9,279 nucleotides of DNA from Betaproteobacteria bacterium UBA6910 (GTDB lineage Bacteria; Pseudomonadota; Gammaproteobacteria; Burkholderiales; UBA6910): NCBI GenBank assembly GCA_002451065.1, contig DKBC01000086.1, positions 1 through 9,279 of the forward strand, written 5' to 3'. Of the stretch, positions 1 to 6,463 are shown in pieces; positions within the stretch are counted from its first letter, which is position 1; every line of letters begins with the position of its first letter. The notes below the pieces were generated by a model. It did not search any database. It had not been told where the DNA came from and was given only the letters and a program-made list of their open reading frames with translations. A program made the translations under genes and the position numbers.

Positions 1-1
1 G

Positions 2-1141
2 ACCGCGCCAGCCGGACGCAAGTCCCCCTGGGAGAGCCCGGCGGAGATGGCCGGGGAATTTGCCCCGGTTCCGGTGACTCCCGAAACCGACCGCGCCTAT
101 CGGGCCCTCGCCGGTTATCTGGAGCGGGTTGGTGGTGGCGATTCGCTGGCGCGGGACCTGCGCCGCATGCTTTACGACGGGGACCTGGAGGCGGCCCTGA
201 TCCGCACCTATGCCCATCATGCCCCGGACTTCATCTACGCCCGATCGGCGCTGTTCTCCACTGCCCCGGTGCATGCCGCGCGTCAAATCGGCTGTCCACT
301 CCTGGTGGAAGTCAATGCCCCCATAGCGGCGGAGCAGGAAGCCTACAGGGGGGGCTCGCTGGCGGATCTCGGCGCGCGGGCCGAGGCGGCGTTGCTGAGC
401 GGCGCCGACGCGGTGTTGACCGTCTCCTCCGCCCTGAAGGAACACGTGGTCGCGTGCGGGGTTGACCCGCAACGGATCCATGTGGTGCCCAACGGCATCG
501 ACGCCACATTGTTCGCGCCAGCGGAGCCCGATCCGGCCCTGCGCGAGCGGTGGAACGTTCCGGAGGGGCCGGTGGTCGGCTTCGTCGGGGGCTTGCGGCC
601 ATGGCACGGCGTTGAGGTGCTGCCGGACCTGCTGGCGCGCCTTGGTGCCAAGCATCCTGACGCGGGCCTGATCATCGTAGGGGACGGCCCGCTGCGCGCG
701 ACCCTTGAGGAAAGCCTGGGTAGGCTCGGACTGCGCGGCAGGGCGGTTTTTACCGGAGCGGTACCTCACGAACAGATTCCCGGTCTGATACGGCTGTTTG
801 ACGTGGCCCTGGCGCCCTATCCACCGGTGAACCACGCGTTCTACTTTTCACCGCTCAAGCTGTTCGAGTACATGGCCTGCGGGGTGCCCGTGGTGGCCGC
901 GAACGCCGGTCAAATCGCGGAAGTGCTCGAACATGGGGTTAGCGGGCTCCTCCATCCGCCGGGGGATCTCGACGCATTGGTCGCCGCCTGCGACCAGCTT
1001 TTTTCCGATCCGGCACGGCGCCGGGAGATGGGAAGACACGCGGCCCGCCGCATTCACGACGCCTACACCTGGGATCACAACGCCCGCCGCGCGGTGGACA
1101 TTGCCGCCGGGCTGGCGGCGAAACTGGGCAGGGCCGGATGA
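2..1141 (+). CDS. GT4-family glycosyltransferase, 5' end outside the window
   Basis: Likely a retaining GT-B glycosyltransferase that transfers a sugar from a nucleotide-sugar donor onto a growing surface glycan in the cytoplasm. The frame is open from base 2, and the first in-frame ATG (47) lacks well-spaced SD, so the gene probably begins upstream and part of its N-terminal Rossmann domain is missing. Counting from that ATG, EVNAP is near residue 88, VPNGID near 148, the start of the donor-binding domain (VGFVGGLRPWHG) near 175-187, and KLFEYMACGVPVV near 270. In the usual EX7E motif the second Glu (FEYMA) is present but the first position is Tyr; FSPLKLFEYMACG is a variant found in some GT4 enzymes. 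It overlaps the next gene by ATGA. Family assignment is firm; donor and acceptor are unknown. Confidence 0.88.
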   Translation, partial: TAPAGRKSPWESPAEMAGEFAPVPVTPETDRAYRALAGYLERVGGGDSLARDLRRMLYDGDLEAALIRTYAHHAPDFIYARSALFSTAPVHAARQIGCPLLVEVNAPIAAEQEAYRGGSLADLGARAEAALLSGADAVLTVSSALKEHVVACGVDPQRIHVVPNGIDATLFAPAEPDPALRERWNVPEGPVVGFVGGLRPWHGVEVLPDLLARLGAKHPDAGLIIVGDGPLRATLEESLGRLGLRGRAVFTGAVPHEQIPGLIRLFDVALAPYPPVNHAFYFSPLKLFEYMACGVPVVAANAGQIAEVLEHGVSGLLHPPGDLDALVAACDQLFSDPARRREMGRHAARRIHDAYTWDHNARRAVDIAAGLAAKLGRAG

Positions 1142-2211
1142 AAGTCCGGCGCATTGGCTATGTTTGCGGCGTATTTCCGAAGGTTTCGGAGACATTCGTC
1201 GCCAACGAGATGGCGGAGCTGCGCCGCCGCGGCGTGGAATTGCGCATCCTGTCCCTGCGCCTGCCGGCCGAGGAGCTGCGCCATCGCGTGGTGAAGGAAG
1301 CCGGCCTCGACCGCCTGGTGAGCTATGATCCCGCGGAGTACAGGGCCGCGCTGGCGGGATTCCGGCCCCAGCTCCTTCACGCCCATTTCGCCACCCAGGC
1401 CACGGCGGCCGCGCGGGAACTGTCCCGGCATCGCAAGCTCCCCTACACCTTCACCGCCCATCGCTACGACATCTACGACAAGGCGCCCGAGGATTTCGGG
1501 GACCGCGCCCGGGAGGCGGCCGCGGTGATCACGGTTTCCCAGGCGAACGTGGACTTCATGCACCAGCGCTTCGGCGTGCCGCGCGACAAGATGGTGCTCA
1601 TTCCCTGCGGAATTGACACTGAATTTTTTGCGCCGGCGCAGAGCAAGCTTGACCCGCCTCATGTGGTGTGCGTGGCGCGCCTGGAGCCGGTGAAGAATCA
1701 CGGAGTCCTGTTGCGGGCCTTCGCGCTGCTGCGCGAGCGCGGGTTGGCCTTCCGCGGCGTGCTGCTGGGAGACGGAAAGGCGCGGGAGGCGGTGCTCGCG
1801 ACGCGGCGCGAACTCGGGCTCGAGGATCTGGTGGACATGCCGGGCGCGGCGGACCAGGATTCGGTGAATGACTGGCTCGGCCGTGCGTCCATCTCGGCCC
1901 TTTCCAGCGACTCCGAGGGCATGCCGGTGAGTCTCATGGAAGCAGCGGCGGCGGGCGTGCCCGTGGTGGCGACCGATGTTGGCGGCAATGCCCACCTTGT
2001 GGCGGACGGCGAGACCGGCTACGTGGTGCCCCCGCGGGACCCGGCCGCTGTTGCCGATGCGCTGGAGCGCCTGCTTCGCGATGCAGTCCTGCGCGCGCGC
2101 TTCGGACAGGCGGCGCGGCGGCGCGCTTTGGAGCGCTTCTCCCTCGCCCACCAGGTTGACCAGATGATAACCGTCTGGGAGAAGGTCCTTGAGCACTGCT
2201 TTCCTGGATAA
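1138..2211 (+). CDS. GT4-family glycosyltransferase (WcaL-like exopolysaccharide type)
   Basis: A complete 357-aa retaining glycosyltransferase with two Rossmann-like domains. The N-terminus (GYVCGVFPKVSETFVANEM) carries the FPxxSETFV signature of WcaL/colanic-acid-type and related exopolysaccharide glycosyltransferases. HAHFA and TFTAHRYDIY lie around residues 81-107, IPCGIDTEFF near 156-165, and the C-terminal donor-binding domain starts at VVCVARLEPVKNHG. The EX7E motif is intact in SEGMPVSLMEAAA, with Glu260 and Glu268. The ATG overlaps the stop of the upstream glycosyltransferase (ATGA), and an AGGG lies five bases upstream, so translational coupling is likely. Two adjacent GT4 genes suggest consecutive sugar additions to the same glycan. 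The sugar specificity cannot be inferred. Confidence 0.9.
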   Translation: MKVRRIGYVCGVFPKVSETFVANEMAELRRRGVELRILSLRLPAEELRHRVVKEAGLDRLVSYDPAEYRAALAGFRPQLLHAHFATQATAAARELSRHRKLPYTFTAHRYDIYDKAPEDFGDRAREAAAVITVSQANVDFMHQRFGVPRDKMVLIPCGIDTEFFAPAQSKLDPPHVVCVARLEPVKNHGVLLRAFALLRERGLAFRGVLLGDGKAREAVLATRRELGLEDLVDMPGAADQDSVNDWLGRASISALSSDSEGMPVSLMEAAAAGVPVVATDVGGNAHLVADGETGYVVPPRDPAAVADALERLLRDAVLRARFGQAARRRALERFSLAHQVDQMITVWEKVLEHCFPG

Positions 2212-3232
2212 GGTGCGCGTCGAAGATCCGTTCAACGTGACCGCGGATACCGCCCTCGGCGACATGGTGCAAGCGCTCCGGCCGGCGGAAATGGAGCCGC
2301 GCCTCGTGGCGGTTCTGCTTGACCGGGACCCGGGCGTGCGGGGGGCGAGCTTGCGGGAGATTCGAGTTGTTCGCCACAAGGTGGGTCGGCGTTGCCTCAT
2401 TGAGTACTGTCTTGAGATTCCCCGTGGGAATGGCTCTTCGCAGGAACTCACCCTGATCGGAAAGGCTCGCGCAAACCATCGTCCCGACACCGTGTATGCG
2501 CGACAGCAGGCGCTGACGGCGGCAGGTTTCGGCGAGGATAGCGCCGATGGCATCAGCGTGCCCGACGCGGTGGCATGCTTTCCCGACCTGAACCTTTGGC
2601 TTCAACACAAGGTACCGGGGCATCCGCTGGGATCCCTGCTCCATTCCCAGGGCGCTGAATGCCTTGCTGCCCGTGTCGCGGAGGCGGCCTGCAAGGTGCA
2701 CCGATGCGGGGTGCCCACCAGGCGCACTCATACCATGGCCGACGAAGTGCGCATTCTTCGCGAGCGGCTACCCGCCGTGTCGCAGATGGAGCCGCGGTGG
2801 ACCGGCCGCATCGATCGCCTGCTGGCGGCCTGTGAGCGGCTCGCCTCTTTGACACCCCTTCCGATATCCACGGGAATCCACCGCGACTTTTACCAGGACC
2901 AGGTGATCGTGTCCGGGGAGCGAATTTACCTGATCGATTTCGACCTTTACTGCATCGGCGATCCGGCCGTGGATGCCGGCAATTTCCTGGCCCATGTAGA
3001 GGAGCAGGCCTTGAGGGAGACCGGGGATTCAAGAGCCTACGACGGCTTCCGAAGACCATTGGTCGATGCGTACCTGAAGCTGGCCGGCGCCGACCAGGCC
3101 GCGTCGGTCGACGCTTACGCCCGGCTTACGCTGGTGCGCCACATCTACTTGAGCACCTTATTCCAGGAACGCCGGCACTTGACGCCGGTACTGCTGGATA
3201 TGTGCGAGAGCCGGCTTGCGGCGTGGTACTGA
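2189..3232 (+). CDS. Aminoglycoside-phosphotransferase-like kinase (APH/choline-kinase fold)
   Basis: A 347-aa protein of the APH fold, which transfers phosphate from ATP to small hydroxyl-bearing substrates. Visible motifs are a probable N-lobe ATP-contacting Lys92 (TLIGKARA), the catalytic loop HRDFYQDQ with His231 and Asp233, and the Mg-binding DFD at 250-252 (YLIDFDLYCIGDP). The loop ends in Gln where the Brenner motif usually has Asn. The start chosen is TTG at 2189, five bases (spacer 2186-2188 plus flank) after GGGAGAAGG; it overlaps the upstream gene by 23 nt. A GTG at 2213 is an alternative. Lying between glycosyltransferases and an exporter, it more likely phosphorylates a sugar, lipid carrier or other glycan intermediate than an antibiotic. 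The substrate is inferred from context only. Confidence 0.82.
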   Translation: MSTAFLDKVRVEDPFNVTADTALGDMVQALRPAEMEPRLVAVLLDRDPGVRGASLREIRVVRHKVGRRCLIEYCLEIPRGNGSSQELTLIGKARANHRPDTVYARQQALTAAGFGEDSADGISVPDAVACFPDLNLWLQHKVPGHPLGSLLHSQGAECLAARVAEAACKVHRCGVPTRRTHTMADEVRILRERLPAVSQMEPRWTGRIDRLLAACERLASLTPLPISTGIHRDFYQDQVIVSGERIYLIDFDLYCIGDPAVDAGNFLAHVEEQALRETGDSRAYDGFRRPLVDAYLKLAGADQAASVDAYARLTLVRHIYLSTLFQERRHLTPVLLDMCESRLAAWY

Positions 3233-5043
3233 TGCGGCCCAACAGGACTCGCTTTCGCCACATCGTTCTTGAACAGCTGAAGCGGTCGCGCTGGGACATT
3301 GCCCGCGCCTTGCTCTGCATCGTTGGCTCGACGGGGATGGCGCTCGTTGCTCCCTGGCCGATGAAAATCATCTTCGACCAGGTGCTGCTGGGCAAGCCCG
3401 TGCCGGATTACCTCGAGCCCCTGGCGGGGCTGCTGCAGGGGGAACGCGCCGCCGCGCTGGCCGTGCTGGCCCTGGCCCTGGTCGTGATTGCCCTGGCGAG
3501 TGGCATCTTCGCCTTCTATCAGGTCTTTCTCACTTCGCGCATCGGCTACACCATGGTGAACGCCCTGCGCGGCGAACTTTTCGATCACCTGCAGCGTCTC
3601 TCGCTTTCGTTCCATAACCGGGCGCGCACCGGAGAACTCCTGAACAAGGTGACCAGCGACACCAATATGCTCAAGGATGTCTTCGCGGAATCGGCACTCA
3701 CTTTTCTCACCAGCGCCCTCACCATCAGCGGCATGTTCGTCGTCATGTTCGCGCTGGAGTGGAAGCTGGCGCTGGTAGTCCTCGCCACCTTCCCGGTCCT
3801 GTTCCTCACCCTTTTTCATGTTCTGAAGCAGGTGCGCAAGTCCGTAAGGCGCCAGCGCCGGAATGAGGGCAAGGTGGCATCCCGCATCGGCGAACTGCTG
3901 ATGTCGGTGCCGTTGGTGCAGGCCTTCGGACGCGAGCGCTTCGAGCGCGAGCGCTTCGAGTCCGAGACCGCCGAATCCATGGAGGAGAGCATCCGCACCG
4001 CCCGGCGCGAGGCCGCCGCCTCCCGCCTGGTGGAAGTCGTGAGCACCGCCGGCGTCGCCGTGGCCGTGCTCTATGGCGGATACCGGGTTCTCGACGGCGC
4101 CATGACGCCGGGAGACCTGCTGGTGTTCGTGGCCTACATCAGGGAGATCTACAAGCCGGTACGCACCGTCGCGCGACTCTCGGCGCGCACCTCCCGGGCC
4201 GCGGTGAGTGCCGAGCGCATTAGCGAGATCCTGGAGATCGAACCCGAGATCACCGATCTCCCGGACGCCATCGAGGCCAGGAACCTGCGCGGGGAAATTG
4301 AGTTTCGCAATGTGAGCTTCGGCTACGAACCAGGCAAGCCAATTCTCAAGAACATTTCCTTCCACCTGCCGGCCGGCAGGCGAATCGCGCTGGTAGGCGC
4401 ATCGGGGGCCGGAAAGTCCACGATCGCCAACCTCATCCTTCGTCTATACGATACGACCGAGGGAAGCGTGCTGATTGACGGCTGGGATGTGCGCCGCTAC
4501 CAACGCGAGTCTCTGCGACATGAGATCGGAGTGGTTCTTCAGGACACGATCCTGTTCGGCACCACCGTGCGGGAAAACATCGCCTACGGCAAGCCTGACG
4601 CCACCGACGAGGAGATCCGCCAGGCGGCGCGGGAGGTTCACGCCGACGATTTCATCGAGCGCCTTCCTGACGGCTACGACGAGGTGCTGGGTGAGGGCGG
4701 CAGTACCATCTCCGGCGGCCAGCGACAGCGCATCTGCCTGGCCCGGGCGCTGGTCAAGCGACCGTCGATCCTGATCATGGACGAGCCCACCTCGGCGGTG
4801 GACGCGGACTCCGAGGCGCTGATCCGGGACGCGGTGCGCCATCTTCAGCAAGACAAGACCACGCTGCTCATCGCGCACCAGCTGCAATCGGTCCAGGATG
4901 CGGACTGGATCCTGGTGCTCAAGGATGGGAGCGTGGTGGAACAGGGCAGCCACGAGGAGCTGCTGCGCCGTGGCGGCTACTATTGCGAGCTGTTCCGGAT
5001 CGCCGCTGAAACGGAGGGCGTGGCGGTGCGAGTGGGCGTCTGA
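3232..5043 (+). CDS. ABC exporter, fused permease and ATPase (MsbA-like half transporter)
   Basis: A 603-aa inner-membrane exporter half, expected to work as a homodimer. An N-terminal type-1 transmembrane domain spans roughly residues 20-320, with hydrophobic segments around ALLCIVGSTGMALVAP, ALAVLALALVVIALASGIF, LTFLTSALTISGMFVVMF, LALVVLATFPVLFLTLF and VVSTAGVAVAVLYGGY. The nucleotide-binding domain follows: Walker A GASGAGKST at 389-397, Q-loop Gln437, signature SGGQRQ at 494-499, Walker B ILIMDEPTSAVD at 513-524 and H-loop His549. All catalytic residues look intact, and there is no N-terminal C39 peptidase domain. I chose ATG 3232 (TGATG overlap with the kinase gene); a GTG at 3202 would add ten residues, and neither has a good SD. 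The neighbours suggest a lipid-linked glycan or glycoconjugate as cargo. Confidence 0.92.
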   Translation: MRPNRTRFRHIVLEQLKRSRWDIARALLCIVGSTGMALVAPWPMKIIFDQVLLGKPVPDYLEPLAGLLQGERAAALAVLALALVVIALASGIFAFYQVFLTSRIGYTMVNALRGELFDHLQRLSLSFHNRARTGELLNKVTSDTNMLKDVFAESALTFLTSALTISGMFVVMFALEWKLALVVLATFPVLFLTLFHVLKQVRKSVRRQRRNEGKVASRIGELLMSVPLVQAFGRERFERERFESETAESMEESIRTARREAAASRLVEVVSTAGVAVAVLYGGYRVLDGAMTPGDLLVFVAYIREIYKPVRTVARLSARTSRAAVSAERISEILEIEPEITDLPDAIEARNLRGEIEFRNVSFGYEPGKPILKNISFHLPAGRRIALVGASGAGKSTIANLILRLYDTTEGSVLIDGWDVRRYQRESLRHEIGVVLQDTILFGTTVRENIAYGKPDATDEEIRQAAREVHADDFIERLPDGYDEVLGEGGSTISGGQRQRICLARALVKRPSILIMDEPTSAVDADSEALIRDAVRHLQQDKTTLLIAHQLQSVQDADWILVLKDGSVVEQGSHEELLRRGGYYCELFRIAAETEGVAVRVGV

Positions 5044-5118
5044 CAGTCACCATGGTTACGGTGAGAGACGGCGACGCGGCGGCGAGTGACGCGAGGGGCC
5101 GGCACCCGGATCGCCCTG

Positions 5119-5168
5119 CGGCCGGTTCGGACCCCGTCCACCCGGCCTCCCGTTTCTCGGACCGGCCG
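5119..5168. repeat. 8-bp inverted repeat in the post-operon spacer
   Basis: CGGCCGGT (5119-5126) is complementary to ACCGGCCG (5161-5168), with 34 bases between. It lies in the 142-bp spacer between the ABC exporter and the broken gene. No T-tract follows, so it is a weak terminator candidate at best; in DNA this GC-rich it may be chance. Confidence 0.25.
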
Positions 5169-5185
5169 GACGAAGGTTAAGGGGC

Positions 5186-5516
5186 ATGCAGCTGTTCCTC
5201 CTGTGGTCCCACGCCGGGGCCGGCGGGGGAACCGTCGACGCCACGAGTGTCGCCGCGAAACTGCAGCGGGTTTTCGCGCCCGTGTTCGGCCCCCCCTGAG
5301 CCAGAGAGCAATGCAGGGCGCCCCGGCGAGCCTGGTCGTCTTGGAAATTCCCGGTCGCGGCTGGCGGCCGGCCCCGTTCGACGAGGATGACCGGGAGTGG
5401 GCGCTCGCCGCGGATTATCCCGTGAACAGCCCGCGAGTGATGGAGTGCCCGATGGCGGGGATGGCTTCCTCCTGTCCCTTTGCCGGGGCCTGCAGGCAGA
5501 GCCGCGCCCGCTGTAA
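5186..5516 (+). pseudogene. Frameshifted remnant, possibly the N-terminus of an asparagine-synthase-like protein
   Basis: No single frame is convincing here, but three successive frames join into a protein-like sequence. Part 1 starts at ATG 5186, nine bases after GAAGG, and begins MQLFLLWSHAGAGGG; it stops at 5299 just after a C7 tract (5290-5296). One more C would continue it into PLSQRAMQGAPASLVVLEI and DEDDREWALAADYPVNSPRV. Near 5437 a second shift of the same type leads to DGVPDGGDGFLLSLCRGLQ, which ends at TAA 5514. The style (xxWALAADYPVN, then LLSLxRGLQ) recalls the N-terminal amidotransferase-like domain of AsnB-related proteins that often sit in glycan or peptide-modification clusters, but without the catalytic MCG start. 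The homology is from memory and not tested. Sequencing error at the C7 tract could explain the first shift, but the total length would still be far below a full AsnB. Confidence 0.35.
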
Positions 5517-5519
5517 ACT
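5514..5519 (+). promoter_or_regulatory. Candidate -10 box TAAACT for a leaderless rluE transcript
   Basis: TAAACT ends six bases before the GTG start at 5526, which puts the expected transcription start at or next to the start codon. The same hexamer stands seven bases before the cupin start at 7700. No convincing -35 lies 16-18 bases upstream. The hexamer also contains the TAA that ends the last frame of the upstream remnant. Confidence 0.4.
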
Positions 5520-5525
5520 CCACGG

Positions 5526-6101
5526 GTGCCCGCCGCCCGACTCCTGCTGTTCAACAAGCCCTACGGCGTGATCTCCCAGTTCGGCACCACCGGCCTTCAT
5601 TCCACCCTCAAGGACTACATCAGTCTTCCTGGGTTCTATCCTGCCGGGCGGCTCGATACCGACAGCGAGGGGCTGCTGCTGCTCACGGATGACGGGCGGC
5701 TGCAGCACCTCATCACCGACCCGCGGCACAAGTGGCCCAAAGTCTACTGGGTGCAGGTGGAAGGCGTGCCCGGCGAGGAAGCGCTGGCCAGGCTGCGGGC
5801 AGGGGTTCGTTTGCCCGGATGCACGACCCGGCCCGCGAAGGTGCGGCTGATCCCGGAACCGCCGGGTCTGTGGGAGCGAAAGCCCGCGGTGCGCTTCCGC
5901 AAGTTCATCCCCACCGCCTGGATCGAGCTCACGATTCAGGAGGGAAAGTACCGGCAGGTGCGGCGCATGACCGCCGCGGTGGGATTTCCGACTTTGCGCC
6001 TGATCCGTGGGGCGGTGGGGCCCTACGATTTGGCGGGGCTCGCGCCCGGCGAATGGCGGCTCGTGGATCATTCCTGGACGCCGGGTTCCGGGAATTCGTA
6101 A
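5526..6101 (+). CDS. rluE: 23S rRNA pseudouridine(2457) synthase, RluE type
   Basis: A 191-aa pseudouridine synthase of the RsuA/RluB/RluE group, expected to isomerise a uridine in the peptidyl-transferase region of 23S rRNA (U2457 in E. coli). It opens with LLLFNKPYGVISQF, carries the catalytic-Asp motif GRLDTDSEGLLLLT with Asp44, and has YWVQVEG, then RKFIPTAWIELTIQEGKYRQVRRMT in two adjoining stretches, then VGFPTLRLIRGAVG. The match to E. coli RluE runs along the whole chain, and like RluE it lacks an N-terminal S4 RNA-binding domain. GTG 5526 is chosen because upstream the frame has no better start and a -10-like box lies immediately before it. It is unrelated to the glycan operon and looks like its own transcription unit. 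Confidence 0.87.
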   Translation: MPAARLLLFNKPYGVISQFGTTGLHSTLKDYISLPGFYPAGRLDTDSEGLLLLTDDGRLQHLITDPRHKWPKVYWVQVEGVPGEEALARLRAGVRLPGCTTRPAKVRLIPEPPGLWERKPAVRFRKFIPTAWIELTIQEGKYRQVRRMTAAVGFPTLRLIRGAVGPYDLAGLAPGEWRLVDHSWTPGSGNS

Positions 6102-6124
6102 CGGTCGCCAACGGCGGAGAGGGC

Positions 6125-6146
6125 ATGGGGCGGACTGGCGCCCCAT
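6125..6146 (+). terminator. Perfect 8-bp hairpin downstream of rluE
   Basis: ATGGGGCG (6125-6132) pairs perfectly with CGCCCCAT (6139-6146) around the loop GACTGG. It begins 23 bases after the rluE stop, a natural place for transcription termination. There is no T-tract behind it, so if it terminates it would do so inefficiently or with Rho. Confidence 0.45.
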
Positions 6147-6340
6147 TGGGCCGGAGGGTGCCGGGGTAGTCCCAAGTCGCCGGTGGTTCTCGTCAACCGG
6201 GGGATCCGGGGGGAAAACTGGGGCACGGGTGGGGCAAGTCCCCCAAGTCTTAGGCTGGGGTGGCCAACAATGCTCAGGATCGAGCGTGTCTCCAAATCCC
6301 GACAAAACCGATAAAGAATAGGCTCCTCAACTGCCTAAAT
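6147..6340. other. Noncoding spacer with G-tracts and a repeated AGTCCC..AAGTC motif
   Basis: No credible gene is seen here. The stretch holds many G-runs (for example GGGGGATCC and GGGGGGAAAACTGGGGCAC around 6200-6225) and two related short motifs, AGTCCCAAGTC (6168-6178) and AGTCCCCCAAGTC (6237-6249). The GAAAACTGGGGCA / GGGGCAAGTCCCC style resembles REP-like intergenic repeats near RAYT transposases in some proteobacteria, but this is from memory. Past 6280 the composition turns abruptly AT-rich as the promoter region of the next gene begins. Confidence 0.4.
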
Positions 6341-6358
6341 CTTAAGAGATCTTAAGGG
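6339..6358. repeat. Tandem ATCTTAAG motif upstream of the sigma-54 promoter
   Basis: ATCTTAAGAG is followed directly by ATCTTAAGGG, a 10-bp tandem with one mismatch. Each copy contains the palindrome CTTAAG (6341-6346 and 6351-6356). The 10-bp period places both on the same face of the helix, about 10-25 bp upstream of the -24 element, as expected for a regulator or architectural-protein site. No known consensus is matched. Confidence 0.4.
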
Positions 6359-6366
6359 TTGATCGT

Positions 6367-6382
6367 TGGCACGGTACATGCT
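6367..6382 (+). promoter_or_regulatory. Sigma-54 (RpoN) -24/-12 promoter
   Basis: TGGCACGGTACATGCT fits the sigma-54 consensus TGGCACGNNNNTTGCW with one mismatch (A for the first T of TTGC). GG at 6368-6369 and GC at 6380-6381 have the required 12-bp spacing, and the preceding base is also the preferred pyrimidine. The expected start is near 6393, giving a leader of about 70 nt before ATG 6464. A competing sigma-70 reading exists: TTGGCA (6366-6371), a 17-bp spacer, then GATATA (6389-6394). No activator gene is in the window. Confidence 0.6.
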
Positions 6383-6404
6383 TTGTGGGATATATACCCA
6401 CAAA
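6382..6404. promoter_or_regulatory. Perfect dyad operator candidate centred on the predicted start
   Basis: TTTGTGGG (6382-6389) and CCCACAAA (6397-6404) are perfect inverted 8-mers around ATATATA. The centre, 6393, coincides with the start predicted from the -12 GC. The RNA would therefore lack the left arm, so a DNA operator is more likely than an RNA hairpin. A protein bound here would cover the melting region. The cognate regulator is unknown. Confidence 0.55.
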
Positions 6405-6463
6405 AGAGCCGAGTCGGGCGACCGGGTCGAAGTGGGCGAAACCAACTGAAGGAGTGATTGGCC

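Noticed and set aside
1075..2553. 492-codon minus-strand open frame
   Set aside because: It lies opposite two well-supported glycosyltransferase genes and the kinase. High GC at third codon positions leaves the opposite strand open, and the product has no recognisable motif.
3202..3231. GTG start for the exporter ten codons earlier
   Set aside because: There is no SD, it lies inside the kinase gene, and the TGATG junction at 3232 is the more usual coupled start.
2189..3232. Antibiotic-resistance gene
   Set aside because: The APH fold is present, but the operon context is glycan synthesis and export and there is no sign of a mobile element, so resistance is not supported.
3145..4365. 406-codon minus-strand open frame
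   Set aside because: It is antisense to the exporter, whose Walker and signature motifs are intact. The translation is His/Gln/Gly-rich shadow sequence.
5086..5571. 161-codon + frame, including a Cys-rich C-terminus (CPMAGMASSCPFAGAC)
   Set aside because: Its first half is Arg/Pro-rich shadow sequence and its end overlaps rluE by 46 bp. Only the middle looks protein-like, and it fits better as part of the frameshifted remnant. The Cys-rich end disappears if the second shift is real.
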